Assembly (NCBI GenBank): GCA_026645575.1
Contig: JAPKMW010000061.1
Coordinates: 1 to 64,000 of the forward strand
Source: Caldilineaceae bacterium
Lineage (GTDB): Bacteria; Chloroflexota; Anaerolineae; Caldilineales; Caldilineaceae
Length of the DNA stretch: 64,000 bases
Direction of reading: 5' to 3'
Positions within the stretch are counted from its first letter, which is position 1; each line of letters starts with the position of its first letter. A program made the translations under genes and the position numbers. Below the pieces are notes generated by a model. That model was not told the DNA's origin, searched no databases, and saw only the letters and a program-made list of their open reading frames with translations. Below, piece after piece: positions 1 to 8,683 of the stretch.

Positions 1-551
1 TAGTCGATCTGGGGCACCATGCGCAAGGGGTGAACATTGAGCAGATCGTCGCCTTCCTATTGGATGAGGGGCGGCTAGGTGGGTTCCACTTCAACAACCG
101 CAAGTACGCCGACGACGACCTGATTGTGGGCAGCACCAACCCCTACGAACTTTTCCTGATCTACAACGAACTGGCGTCCGGTGAACAGAGTCAGGATGAG
201 ACCGTGCGTACTACCGCCCAGAACATCGCCTATATGATCGACCAGGCGCACAACATCGAAGGCAAAGTGGGCGCCATGATCTACTCAGTGTTGAACTGCC
301 AGGAAGCCTACGCCAAGGCGCTCTGTGTGCCGCGCCAGAAACTGGCCGACGCCCAGGCCGCAGGCGAAGTGCTGGCCGCGCACCAGATGCTCACCGACGC
401 CTTCCGCACCGATGTGCGCCCATTGCTGGCTCAGGTGCGTACCGAATTGGGCGTGCCGGTGGATCCCATGGCCGCCCACCGCGCCAGCGGTTACGACGCC
501 AAAGTCGCCAAAGCACGGGGCGTTTCCCAGTCGAGCGGCGGTTTTCAGTAA
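1..551 (+). CDS. rhaI: L-rhamnose isomerase, C-terminal part (5' end outside window)
   Basis: Interconverts L-rhamnose and L-rhamnulose, the first step of rhamnose breakdown in the cytoplasm. The frame is already open at base 3 and reads [14 protein letters not shown] through the GTG at 30, so that GTG is internal and the gene enters from the left. About 182 residues are visible, less than half of the usual length of about 420. The block [19 protein letters not shown] and [12 protein letters not shown] are typical of the Pseudomonas-type RhaI family, and the GHH histidines fit the metal site. An intrinsic terminator follows. Family assignment is firm; substrate preference could include related deoxy-sugars. 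Confidence 0.88.
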   Translation, partial: VDLGHHAQGVNIEQIVAFLLDEGRLGGFHFNNRKYADDDLIVGSTNPYELFLIYNELASGEQSQDETVRTTAQNIAYMIDQAHNIEGKVGAMIYSVLNCQEAYAKALCVPRQKLADAQAAGEVLAAHQMLTDAFRTDVRPLLAQVRTELGVPVDPMAAHRASGYDAKVAKARGVSQSSGGFQ

Positions 552-558
552 GAGATTG

Positions 559-620
559 AGAGATTGGGAGATTGAGAGATTTGGTTAGGCCAATCTCTTT
601 ATCTCCCAATCTCTTTTTTT
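559..620 (+). terminator. Intrinsic terminator built from an AGAGATTGGGAGAT inverted repeat
   Basis: Imperfect arms of about 25 bases (AGAGATTGGGAGAT core) are followed by a run of seven T on the + strand, right after the rhaI stop. The same purine-rich repeat family recurs at 15714-15794 and 21868-21940. It lies between convergent genes. Confidence 0.7.
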
Positions 621-622
621 CC

Positions 623-1744
623 CTACCAATCAATCGCCGCCCCATCATCGGGGTGATAGCTTTCGGGGTTACGCCAGTCGTGACCGATCTTGTCGGCCAT
701 GGCTTCCTCGTCCAGTTCGATGCCCAGGCCCGGTTTGGTGGGCAGTTCCAGGTAGCCATCTTTGAAGACAAAGGGTTCTTTCAGATAGCCGGCGCCAAAG
801 GTGGTGTGTTCCTGGGCCAGGAAGTTGGGGATCGACGCATCGACATGCAGCCCCGCCGCCAGCGAAATCGGCCCCAGCGGACAGTGGGGCGCAATCGCAG
901 CGTAGTAAGCTTCGGCCATGCCGGCAATCAGCCGCGCCTCAAAGATGCCACCGCAGTGGGAAATATCAGGCTGCAAGATCGCCGCCGCCCGCTTTTCTAG
1001 AATTTCGCGGAAGCCCCACTTGGTAAAGATGCGTTCGCCCGTGGCAATCGGAATGTGGGTTTTGCGCGCCAGGTCGGCCAGCACATCGACATTCTGACAT
1101 TGGACCGGCTCCTCAATAAAGAGCGGCTGGTAGGGTTCCAACGCCTTGATCAACAACCCCGCCGTCTGTGGACTGACGGCGCCGTGGAAGTCAATGGCAA
1201 TATCGATCTCCTTGCCCACGGCTTCGCGAATCGCGGCAAAACGATTGACGACGCGTTCGACAAAGCCGGGGGTTTCAATAATGCGCGCCGGTCGCCCACC
1301 GGAAGGGCCGGTCTTGAGAGCGAGGAAACCCTGCGCCACAGCATCTTTGGCGCGTTGGACGACTTCTTCGGTAGTGCCACCGCCGATACCCTTGTAGACC
1401 TTGATGCGGTCACGCAAGGGGCCGCCCAACATTTTGTAGACCGGCAAGCCCACCGCTTTGCCGGCCAGATCCCAGAGCGCATGGTCGATACCAGAAAGCG
1501 CGCTGGTCATGATCGGGCCGCCGCGGTAGAAGGCGTGTTTATAAATGGCCTGCCAGTGGTGGACGACACGGGTCGGGTCTTTGCCGATCAGGTAAGGTTC
1601 GATCTCGGCCACGGCCTGGGCCACCGTCAAGGCGCGGCCTTCCAAAATTGGTTCGCCCAGACCAACCAGCCCTTCGTCGGTATGAATTTTGAGAAAGAGC
1701 CAGCGCGGTTTGACCAGAAAGGTTTCGAGCTTGGTAATTTTCAT
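623..1744 (-). CDS. dgoD: D-galactonate dehydratase (enolase superfamily)
   Basis: Dehydrates D-galactonate to 2-dehydro-3-deoxy-galactonate (De Ley-Doudoroff pathway). The 373 residues match DgoD length. The N-terminal capping domain begins MKITKLETFLVKPRW. The TIM barrel carries the metal and acid-base blocks IDFHGAV, FIEEPV, ATGERIFTK and APHCPLGP, and the C-terminus KPGLGIELDE...DWRNPESYHPDD is characteristic of the family. The start at 1744 is chosen because GAGGAAAC stands just upstream; a longer open frame to 1909 is repeat-rich and has no family similarity. It faces rhaI convergently, so this edge of the window is a sugar-acid catabolic region. A related acid-sugar dehydratase activity is possible but less likely. 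Confidence 0.88.
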   Translation of the reverse strand: MKITKLETFLVKPRWLFLKIHTDEGLVGLGEPILEGRALTVAQAVAEIEPYLIGKDPTRVVHHWQAIYKHAFYRGGPIMTSALSGIDHALWDLAGKAVGLPVYKMLGGPLRDRIKVYKGIGGGTTEEVVQRAKDAVAQGFLALKTGPSGGRPARIIETPGFVERVVNRFAAIREAVGKEIDIAIDFHGAVSPQTAGLLIKALEPYQPLFIEEPVQCQNVDVLADLARKTHIPIATGERIFTKWGFREILEKRAAAILQPDISHCGGIFEARLIAGMAEAYYAAIAPHCPLGPISLAAGLHVDASIPNFLAQEHTTFGAGYLKEPFVFKDGYLELPTKPGLGIELDEEAMADKIGHDWRNPESYHPDDGAAIDW

Positions 1745-1784
1745 CAGGTTTCCTCTAGCAATTCTAGGAGTGGAGGATGATGGT

Positions 1785-2648
1785 TTAGGTTTGTTGTTGT
1801 AATAAGCGGATTTTGGCTTCGAGTTCAGCGATAAGCGCTTCGGCAGCTTGACGCGCTTCTTCTTCCGCAGTAGCACGTGCTTCGGCAGCCTGACGTGCCT
1901 CCTCGGCAACTTGACGCGCGACTCTTTCTTCGCGCAAGGCTCGTTGGGCTTGCAGGTTGGTCAAAAGGTTTTCACCAGTGGTGCTATCTTCCAACCAGAC
2001 CCGGTCTTCTTCTAAGCCGATGCGACAATTGATGGTTTCCAGATAGAGCGCACCATCCTCATCCGTCACCATCGGCACATAGCGGTTCTGTTGCAGCCGA
2101 TACCCGGCGATTTCGCCAACGGGCTTGCCGCGTCGTGTGCGAATGTCGATATAAACGTATTCGCCAATCCCTAACTGTTCATAATCCTGTACTTTGCGCA
2201 CACGGTCATCCTGGCGCGAACTAGGTGAGACCACCTCGATCACCAGGCTGGGGCGCGTTCCTTCTACCGCCACGTCAAAGTGACCGCGGTTGGCATCACG
2301 GTTGCGCACTTGTGGGACAACTGCAATGTCTGGGGCATAGGAGCCGATTTCAGGCAGATCCCATTGGAAGACGAGATTCCGAAAGACTGCCGTCTCCGGT
2401 TCGTTTGCCACATGTGCGCGTAACATATCGCTCAGATCATCGGAAATGATGTCATGTTCTGTCCGTTCCGGCATGACATAGCCTTCTTTGGGGTGGCGTG
2501 CTTCTTCCGGCGTCAGCGGAATGCGCACAGCGGTTTGTTCGCCATTCGGCGTATAGGAGATTTCGTAGCGCCAGCCTAAGGACCAGTCCGGTTCGGCAGG
2601 TTTTGTTACCGTTCCCGGCTGTTCAAGAAGCTCTTTTGCTTGGCTCAT
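1785..2648 (-). CDS. Uma2 family protein (PD-(D/E)XK nuclease fold) with coiled-coil tail
   Basis: 287 residues. The central part has the Uma2/DUF820 signature: YAPDIAVVP, then RPSLVIEVVSPSS, then VQDYEQLGIGEYVYID, giving the D...ExV...K-type layout of the restriction-endonuclease-like fold. From about residue 225 the protein is a charged Ala/Glu/Arg coiled coil (EEARQAAEARATAEEEARQ), common in Uma2 paralogues of Chloroflexota and Cyanobacteria. The start is set by GGAGGT seven bases upstream of ATG 2648. Uma2 proteins are present in many copies in such genomes and their biological role is not established; nuclease activity is inferred from fold only. Confidence 0.85.
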   Translation of the reverse strand: MSQAKELLEQPGTVTKPAEPDWSLGWRYEISYTPNGEQTAVRIPLTPEEARHPKEGYVMPERTEHDIISDDLSDMLRAHVANEPETAVFRNLVFQWDLPEIGSYAPDIAVVPQVRNRDANRGHFDVAVEGTRPSLVIEVVSPSSRQDDRVRKVQDYEQLGIGEYVYIDIRTRRGKPVGEIAGYRLQQNRYVPMVTDEDGALYLETINCRIGLEEDRVWLEDSTTGENLLTNLQAQRALREERVARQVAEEARQAAEARATAEEEARQAAEALIAELEAKIRLLQQQT

Positions 2649-2680
2649 CTCTGTACCTCCGGTAGAAAACAGGAATTTTC

Positions 2681-2737
2681 ACCGCAAAGACGCGAAGTTC
2701 GCAAAGGGTTTCTTGGCGTTCTTCGCGTCTTTGCGGT
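2681..2737. repeat. Inverted repeat with 17-bp perfect arms (ACCGCAAAGACGCGAAG)
   Basis: ACCGCAAAGACGCGAAG at 2681-2697 is repeated inverted at 2721-2737; partial pairing continues inward. It lies between lysS and the Uma2 gene, both on the minus strand, and could act as a transcript processing or attenuation hairpin. No T-run follows, so it is not a classic terminator. Confidence 0.7.
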
Positions 2738-2743
2738 TGATAC

Positions 2744-4270
2744 TTACTCCGCCTCTTCTGCTTCGCCACCCTCTTTGATCGAACGCAGATGGGGGAAGAG
2801 AATCACTTCGCGGATCGTGTCCTTGCCCGTCAGCAGCATGGTCAAGCGGTCAATGCCCATGCCGAAGCCGCCGGTGGGGGGCATCCCATAGGAGAGCGCT
2901 TCGATGTAATCTTCGTCAACAGGGTGCGCTTCGTCGTCGCCGTGGCGGGCGCGGTAATTTTCGTCGATAAAACGTTGTAACTGATCCTGGGCGTCGTTGA
3001 TCTCGCTAAAGGCGTTGCAAAGTTCCATGCCGGCCAGGAAACCCTCAAAGCGCTCCACCTGGCGCGGATCACCGGGCGCGCCCTTAGCCAGCGGACTGAC
3101 ATCGCGCGGGTAGTCGATGAGGAAGGTGGGCTGGATCAAATTCGGCTCGACAAAGCGCGAGAGCAGATTGTCCACCAACTTACCCCAGCCATTGTTAGGG
3201 TTGGCGTCCATGCCAATCCGCCGCATCTCTTGTGCCAACGATTCAGCATCAGGGAAGGCTTCATAGTCAATATCTGATGCATCCAGGATCGCCTGACGGA
3301 GCGGAATGCGCTTCCAGGGGGGCGTCAGATCGATGGTGTGTTCACCCCAGGTGATGGTCAAGGTGCCAAGCACTTTTTGCGCCGTGTAGGCGACCATGTT
3401 TTCGGTGCGCCGCATGACATCCTGATAATCAGCGTAGGCTTCGTAGAATTCAAGCTGGGTAAATTCGGGATTGTGCTTAAAGCTGACCCCTTCGTTGCGG
3501 AAGTCGCGCCCGATTTCGTAGACGCGATCAAAGCCGCCAACAATCAAGCGCTTGAGGTAGAGTTCAAAGCTAATGCGCAGGTAGAGATCCTGGTGCAACT
3601 GGTTGTGGTGCGTGACAAAGGGCTTCGCCGCTGCGCCGCCATAGATTGGCTGTAAGATCGGCGTCTCCACTTCAAGAAAATCTTCGCCGTCCAGGTATTC
3701 GCGCAGGGCGCGCACAATCGCGGCACGGGTACGGAAGAGATCGCGCACCTCTGGGTTGGCGATCAGATCAACATAGCGGCGTCGATAGCGCGTTTCGCGA
3801 TCGCGCAGGCCGTGCCACTTGTCGGGCATGGGCTTGAGCGTTTTGCTCAAGAATTGGATGGCTTTGGCTTCGACGCTCAACTCGCCGGTCTTCGTAACAA
3901 AGAGCGGGCCGGTGACGCCGATAAAGTCGCCCAAGTCAATCGCCTTTTTCCAGATGTCGTTGTACCATTCGCCGGGTAACTCGTCGCGCCGCACCACCAC
4001 TTGAATCTGGCCGGTGCCATCTTCCAGATCGGCGAAGCTCACCTTGCCCATGACGCGGATACGCTTCAAGCGGCCGGTCACGCTCACCTCTACCGTGGGA
4101 CCACCCTCCGTATAGAGGGCGCGCGCAGCGGCAATGGTATGGCTGCGTTGGACACGCGCCGGGTAGGGATCGATACCAGCTTCGACCAGCGTCTGCAAAT
4201 TCTGCAAGCGCGCCTGCTCCTGGTCGGTCAAATGAGCAGGATCAAAGAGATGATGCGACGACTCACTCAC
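2744..4270 (-). CDS. lysS: Lysyl-tRNA synthetase, class II
   Basis: Charges tRNA-Lys with lysine in the cytoplasm. The 508 residues fit bacterial LysS. An N-terminal OB-fold anticodon-binding domain (about residues 60-175; VSVTGRLKRIRVMGKVSFADL) precedes the class II catalytic core, with motif 2 YEIGRDFRNEGVSFKHNPEF and motif 3 GFGMGIDRLTMLLTGKD near the C-terminus. The start is a GTG at 4270 with GGAAGGAA about nine bases upstream. It is followed 95 bases downstream by the Uma2 gene in the same direction, with a hairpin between. Confidence 0.97.
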   Translation of the reverse strand: MSESSHHLFDPAHLTDQEQARLQNLQTLVEAGIDPYPARVQRSHTIAAARALYTEGGPTVEVSVTGRLKRIRVMGKVSFADLEDGTGQIQVVVRRDELPGEWYNDIWKKAIDLGDFIGVTGPLFVTKTGELSVEAKAIQFLSKTLKPMPDKWHGLRDRETRYRRRYVDLIANPEVRDLFRTRAAIVRALREYLDGEDFLEVETPILQPIYGGAAAKPFVTHHNQLHQDLYLRISFELYLKRLIVGGFDRVYEIGRDFRNEGVSFKHNPEFTQLEFYEAYADYQDVMRRTENMVAYTAQKVLGTLTITWGEHTIDLTPPWKRIPLRQAILDASDIDYEAFPDAESLAQEMRRIGMDANPNNGWGKLVDNLLSRFVEPNLIQPTFLIDYPRDVSPLAKGAPGDPRQVERFEGFLAGMELCNAFSEINDAQDQLQRFIDENYRARHGDDEAHPVDEDYIEALSYGMPPTGGFGMGIDRLTMLLTGKDTIREVILFPHLRSIKEGGEAEEAE

Positions 4271-4548
4271 AAACGGCTTCCTTCCTTTTCATGGCACAAA
4301 CGGGCGAAATTATTGTCAGTAGTCCACAGTCGCGTAGCCCACAGTCAGATTATTGCGGTCTCGGCTGATTGCGATCTACTGATATTTCATTCTGTAGTAT
4401 AACCGATGACCCCATCTGCGCCGAATCGGCAAATCGGCAATCAGCTTTGACATCTGATTGTCAGGTCAAAATCGTCTATTCTAGGGTAGACTTATCATGT
4501 ACGACAGGATACAGCAAAAGCCGTACACGCTGTAGAATTAGGTGGCAC
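4271..4548. other. Intergenic region between divergent genes with a CAGTAG-ended repeat
   Basis: Contains an element from about 4317 to 4384 with CAGTAGTCC at the left and GCGATCTACTG at the right, a family also seen at 23550-23610 and 38728-38806. It separates divergent lysS and the small membrane gene, so both promoters should lie here. No gene is visible. Confidence 0.55.
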
Positions 4549-4764
4549 ATGCAATTTTGGGTCTTTCTTCTGACAATTACCGGTCTCGCCCTGTGGGTGG
4601 GTGCATATTTGAATGGGGAGCAACTGTTAAGCTCAGAGCAATTTCCCTATGTTAGCACCTGGCTGGGGGGTCATGAAGCGGCGGCCACAATTTGTGGATT
4701 GGTTGGTTGTACGTTATTTGTCTTGGGAACACTGGCGCTGTTTGGGCTAGTCAAGTTACAATAA
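4549..4764 (+). CDS. Small membrane protein of unknown function
   Basis: 71 residues starting at ATG 4549, with AGGTGG four bases upstream. Two hydrophobic segments are visible: residues 2-20 (FWVFLLTITGLALWVGAYL) and about 45-68 (ATICGLVGCTLFVLGTLALF), joined by a loop with ESLGG-like polar residues. It looks like a two-pass inner-membrane protein. It is convergent with the VWA gene. No family is recognised; the longer open frame upstream runs through repeat DNA and is not used. Confidence 0.6.
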   Translation: MQFWVFLLTITGLALWVGAYLNGEQLLSSEQFPYVSTWLGGHEAAATICGLVGCTLFVLGTLALFGLVKLQ

Positions 4765-4779
4765 GTTAACGAAAAATAA

Positions 4780-5997
4780 TTAATTGTTTTCCGTTAACTT
4801 ATTGGTAGCGGCCGGCACAACCCCTTGCGCTGACGCCCACAAACCGATGTCTTGTTTCTGCAACGCCGCCGCCATGAGATCGGGAAAAAGATCGGGCGTA
4901 CAGGCAAAGGCCGGAGCGCCGAGATCGGCAAAACGCTGCGCCAGTTCATGGTGATAGGCTGGTGCACCGTCATCGTTGAGCGCTAACAAGGTGATAAGAT
5001 TGACCCCGCTCTGCACCAACTGCGCCATCCGTTTGACCAGATCGCCGGCGTGTCCACCTTCATAGAGATCGCTGATCAGCACCAACGTCGTTTCGCTGGG
5101 GCGGTCAATCCGGCTCTGGCAGTAGGTGATGGCGCGATTAATGTCCGTACCGCCGCCCAGTTGGGTGGCAAAGAGAACTTCGACCGGATCGGTCAACAGA
5201 TCGGTTAGGTCGACGACGTTGGTGTCAAAAACAACTAATTGTGTTTTGAGTGCCGGAATCGAAGCCAGCACCGCTGCAAAGATACTGGCATAGACCACGC
5301 TGGTTGCCATCGAGCCGGACTGATCAACGCAAAGCACAATCTCCTTGACCGCCTGTTTGTGCTGCCGACCATAACCAATCAACCGTTCGGCAATCACCGT
5401 CTGGTAATCGGGTTGGTAATGTTTGAGATTGGCCCGAATGGTGCGATCCCAGTTGATCTCGTTGGGGCGTGGTCGGTTATTACGCAAGGCCCGGTTGAGA
5501 CTGCCGCGTACCGCCTGTTCCATGGGCTGAGTGAGACGACGCAGCAACTCCTCCACCACCTTTTGCACCACCTGCCGCATCGTCTCTCGCGCTTTGGTCG
5601 GCGCTAGATGACGCAACGACATCAAGGTCGCGACCAGGTGAACATCCGCCTCCACGGTTTGCAAAATCTCCGGCTCCAACAAGAGATGTTTGAGGTTCAG
5701 CCGCTCAATGGCGTCCTGTTGCAGCACGCGCACCACAGAACTGGGGAAGTATTCGCGAATGTCACCTAACCAGCGGGCCACGCGCGGGGCCGAGCCACCC
5801 AAGCCGGCCCGGCGATCCGGCGGTGCGTCCCCTTCGCTTTGCCCCTGCCCTTGATCGTAGAGCGCGCCAAGCGCTTCATCCAGCCGCGCATCCTGGCTGT
5901 TGAGGCGCAGATTGAGACCGTCCGCCGCCCCACTGCCCAGAACAAGACGCCAGCGGCGTTGGCGTTGTTGTTCGGTTATGTCGTTTTGGTTGCTCAT
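4780..5997 (-). CDS. VWA domain protein of the CoxE/YehP type
   Basis: 405 residues. The C-terminal half is a von Willebrand A domain with the MIDAS sequence LCVDQSGSMATS (DxSxS), the later GGGTDINRAI threonine site, and LVLISDLYEGG. The N-terminal half is helical and of the type found in MoxR-associated VWA proteins. Such proteins work with a MoxR AAA+ ATPase as a metal-dependent chaperone-like complex. It follows the DUF5682 gene by 96 bases on the same strand, matching the E. coli yehLMP arrangement, but no ATPase gene is present here. The start is set by AGGTGAAAATC before ATG 5997; an upstream in-frame start lacks a site. Confidence 0.85.
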   Translation of the reverse strand: MSNQNDITEQQRQRRWRLVLGSGAADGLNLRLNSQDARLDEALGALYDQGQGQSEGDAPPDRRAGLGGSAPRVARWLGDIREYFPSSVVRVLQQDAIERLNLKHLLLEPEILQTVEADVHLVATLMSLRHLAPTKARETMRQVVQKVVEELLRRLTQPMEQAVRGSLNRALRNNRPRPNEINWDRTIRANLKHYQPDYQTVIAERLIGYGRQHKQAVKEIVLCVDQSGSMATSVVYASIFAAVLASIPALKTQLVVFDTNVVDLTDLLTDPVEVLFATQLGGGTDINRAITYCQSRIDRPSETTLVLISDLYEGGHAGDLVKRMAQLVQSGVNLITLLALNDDGAPAYHHELAQRFADLGAPAFACTPDLFPDLMAAALQKQDIGLWASAQGVVPAATNKLTENN

Positions 5998-6017
5998 GAT
6001 TTTCACCTGCCTACTCA

Positions 6018-6090
6018 ATATCACCGCGAATCATAGGATTTGCGAATCAGCCGCAGAAAAATTCGCAAATCCTATGATTCGCGGTGATAT
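6018..6090. repeat. Perfect 30-bp inverted repeat with 13-base loop
   Basis: Arms 6018-6047 and 6061-6090 (ATATCACCGCGAATCATAGG...) are perfect reverse complements separated by 13 bases. It sits between the DUF5682 and VWA genes within a probable operon. Three other perfect inverted repeats in the window also have exactly 13-base loops (17505, 23719, 44331), although their sequences differ. Confidence 0.85.
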
Positions 6091-6093
6091 GTT

Positions 6094-8391
6094 TCATGGT
6101 GCCTGCTTAATTCCCAAAAGCTGCATCACGACCGGCAACGCTGCCATCCCTGCCGCATGATCAAACGCCTCGTCCTGCTGACCATTTGTCTGCTGTGTAG
6201 GTTGCATCCCATGCTTCACCTTTTCACCCATCATCCGCCGTTCTCCTGGCGCAAAATCGGCAAAGGCGCGACGCACCAGCGGCAGCAACCGGATAAAGGT
6301 TTCGTCATGCAAGCCCGTCAGCCACTCATCCACCACCTGCCAGATGCGCGCATCGTGAATCAAGAGCAACCCACTGCCGCGCAACATGCCGGTGAGCCAG
6401 GCGGTGGCGTCTTCCGGTTGATTTGCCACCGAGAGCGCATAGCTAAAGCGGGTGGCGGCCTCAGCGCTATCGACCTTCTCGGCAGTCAACAGCAGACGGC
6501 AACATTTGCCGGCGATGAGACCGTGCAAACCCTCCTGTGCGGCTAACTTTTCAATAACTAGCCACCACTCGGCCAGGTACTCAACATTCTGAATCAGCAT
6601 CAACGCATCATGACAAGCCTCAATCCGGGTGAGCATGGCCTGCGCGGCAGCATCATCCAGCGAATAACAGGCGCCCGGCAAGCCAATCACAACGCGGGTG
6701 ACAAAGCCGTTCAAAATATGGGTCAGCACGCCGGTGTCGGTCGCCCGGACATTGCCATAGCGCACTACCCGCGCCAGCGGCGGCAGCGCGTCCATCAGCG
6801 CAGTGACATCGTTGGCGAGCGCGGCTTCGGTCTGTAACCGCTGCACGGCAAAGTCTACCGCCGCCGGTAGATCAGCCAGCAAGGCGCTGTCGATCACCGC
6901 TGTAATGCGGGCCAGGTTGCTCTCACTTTGCAGTTGATGGTGGAGATAACTGGTGACGGCTACCTCCACCGTGTTACCCCAGATGCTGGCTTCGATCAAC
7001 CGCACGGCAAATTCCGGTTGCCACTGGAGCCGCCACGCTTCCTTAAAGGTGCCTTTGCCGCTGCTGCTGGTCAAATGACCCCAGGGCAAATCGAGCAAGA
7101 GCAACCGCCGCAACAGCTTTGACCGCGCTAAATCGGTGGGCTTGCGCAAATCCAGTTCCAGCGACCGTTCCGCCGCCTCGGCTTTGAGCCGCAACGTTCT
7201 TTGCAAGCGCGCCAGATCAGCTTGCAGGGGCGTCATTGGCGTGGTGTCAGGGACCGCACCCAACCGTTCACTGACCACCAACCTGGTTTCAATCAATCGG
7301 AGCAGCGTCGAGTCGCCAAAGCAGAGGGTGGTGAGCGCCGCTTCATTCAACTCTTCCAGACCGGGCAGCGGTTTATCCCGCAACGCAGTCAGCGTTTCCC
7401 CCAAACGCACCGCTTCGATAACATTGGCGGTGGCGACTTCGTGACCTTCAGCGCGTAACAGATGGGCCACTTGCGCCAGCCACCCAGCGGTGACAAAGCT
7501 CGCCCGATCTCCCGGTCGGCGCTGGCTCTCCCACAAGAAGTGATACCACCCTGGCGCTGTGATGCCAGCGCGATAGCCGCTTGCCATCGCTAGTCGCCCG
7601 TAGCTCCAGGGCGTCCAGGTGGCGACGACGGGGCAGTGGGGTAAGTTCTTCAATAGGGCGGTGTCGGCTTGGGCATCGTGTTCGCCTTGGAGGGCCGGCA
7701 CATGCCACGCACCACAGATGACAGCGATACGTTGAAAACCCTCGCGCTGGGCACGACGGAGGGTTTGCCGCATCCACGCCTCGCGCAAGGCTTCGCGATA
7801 GGGCAGAGGCTGCTCGGCTTCCAGGGTGGTGCGGAGGGCGGTCATTGCTTCGGCAATGCCGGTGAAGACGGCCAGCCCTTCCGTCCGCTGCTCGACTAGC
7901 CGTTCCCACCACCGTTCGCCATCGTCAAACCCGCCGGCCTGCGCCAATAGAGTCAACGGGTCGGCAGGCCAAGTGCGTTCTTGGAGATAGGCGGGTAAAG
8001 GTGGGGGGGCCTTGGCTTGCTCTGCGGCGGCTGCTGACGCCGCCAACTCCGCTTTGGCCTGGCGCATCAGGGCGCAATGGTGGCTCTGCGGCAGATCCAT
8101 AAAACGCACCGGAACCCCCTGACGCAAACCAACCATTAATGCCTGCCACTCCGGTGAAAAGAGGGCAAAGGGGTAAAAGGCGGCGTCGGCCAAGTCATCT
8201 TCGGCATAGATCAGCAAGGCGACTGGCGGCTCCATTGCCGCCTCGCTGGCAAGGGCGACCACCGTCTCCGCTTCGGGTGGCCCTTCAATCAGGATGAGAT
8301 CAGGCTGAATTGCCGTTAACGCCTGCACGACGCTATAGGCGGAACCGGGGCCATGATGGCGGATGCCTAAATAGAATGGCTGTTGTTGCAA
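6094..8391 (-). CDS. DUF5682 family protein (YehM-like partner of MoxR/VWA)
   Basis: 765 residues. The N-terminus LGIRHHGPGSAYSVVQAL and LILIEGPPEAE is the hallmark of DUF5682; later VRFMDLPQSH and the HVPAL block (AVICGAWHVPAL) fit the same family. These proteins are encoded beside a VWA protein and a MoxR ATPase in many bacteria, but their activity is not known; the N-terminal part resembles a TraB/ChaN-like hydrolase fold only by inference. The start is TTG at 8391 with GGAAGGG a few bases upstream; no ATG gives the conserved N-terminus. Last residues end just inside the 30-bp hairpin. Confidence 0.82.
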   Translation of the reverse strand: MQQQPFYLGIRHHGPGSAYSVVQALTAIQPDLILIEGPPEAETVVALASEAAMEPPVALLIYAEDDLADAAFYPFALFSPEWQALMVGLRQGVPVRFMDLPQSHHCALMRQAKAELAASAAAAEQAKAPPPLPAYLQERTWPADPLTLLAQAGGFDDGERWWERLVEQRTEGLAVFTGIAEAMTALRTTLEAEQPLPYREALREAWMRQTLRRAQREGFQRIAVICGAWHVPALQGEHDAQADTALLKNLPHCPVVATWTPWSYGRLAMASGYRAGITAPGWYHFLWESQRRPGDRASFVTAGWLAQVAHLLRAEGHEVATANVIEAVRLGETLTALRDKPLPGLEELNEAALTTLCFGDSTLLRLIETRLVVSERLGAVPDTTPMTPLQADLARLQRTLRLKAEAAERSLELDLRKPTDLARSKLLRRLLLLDLPWGHLTSSSGKGTFKEAWRLQWQPEFAVRLIEASIWGNTVEVAVTSYLHHQLQSESNLARITAVIDSALLADLPAAVDFAVQRLQTEAALANDVTALMDALPPLARVVRYGNVRATDTGVLTHILNGFVTRVVIGLPGACYSLDDAAAQAMLTRIEACHDALMLIQNVEYLAEWWLVIEKLAAQEGLHGLIAGKCCRLLLTAEKVDSAEAATRFSYALSVANQPEDATAWLTGMLRGSGLLLIHDARIWQVVDEWLTGLHDETFIRLLPLVRRAFADFAPGERRMMGEKVKHGMQPTQQTNGQQDEAFDHAAGMAALPVVMQLLGIKQAP

Positions 8392-8683
8392 AAGTCCCTT
8401 CCTCTTGCTGCGAGAAACGTTTGACGCACGCGATCAAGCCTATTTTACCATAGAACAAGCTTGCTACGGAATAAGTGTCAAGGCTGCTGCTACCATTGAG
8501 GAAAAGCATGCTACGGACCACGTCCAGAGGAAACCGTCATCGATTGGCCGGCAACCGTTCGGCGCGTCATAAAATCTACTTGATAGAGCGTAGATTGAAT
8601 GTTACACTTACTCTGACAACCGTGGGGGTCAATCACCCAATCCCTAAGCACCCAAACCTAAGCACTTAATTTAGGAGTCACTC
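8392..8683. promoter_or_regulatory. Divergent promoter region; sigma70-like promoter for the FAD enzyme
   Basis: For the rightward gene, TTGATA (8580-8585) and TACACT (8603-8608) are 17 bases apart, giving a leader of about 70 bases that ends in AGGAG before ATG 8684. Promoter elements for the leftward DUF5682 gene are less clear. No gene is visible. Confidence 0.5.

Noticed and set aside
1745..1909. N-terminal extension of the galactonate dehydratase frame
   Set aside because: The 55 extra residues are basic low-complexity overlapping the Uma2 gene end; a good ribosome-binding site stands at 1744.
7448..7912. 154-codon frame overlapping the DUF5682 gene on the same strand
   Set aside because: Lies in another frame within a well-supported gene; composition is Arg/Ala/Pro-rich shadow.
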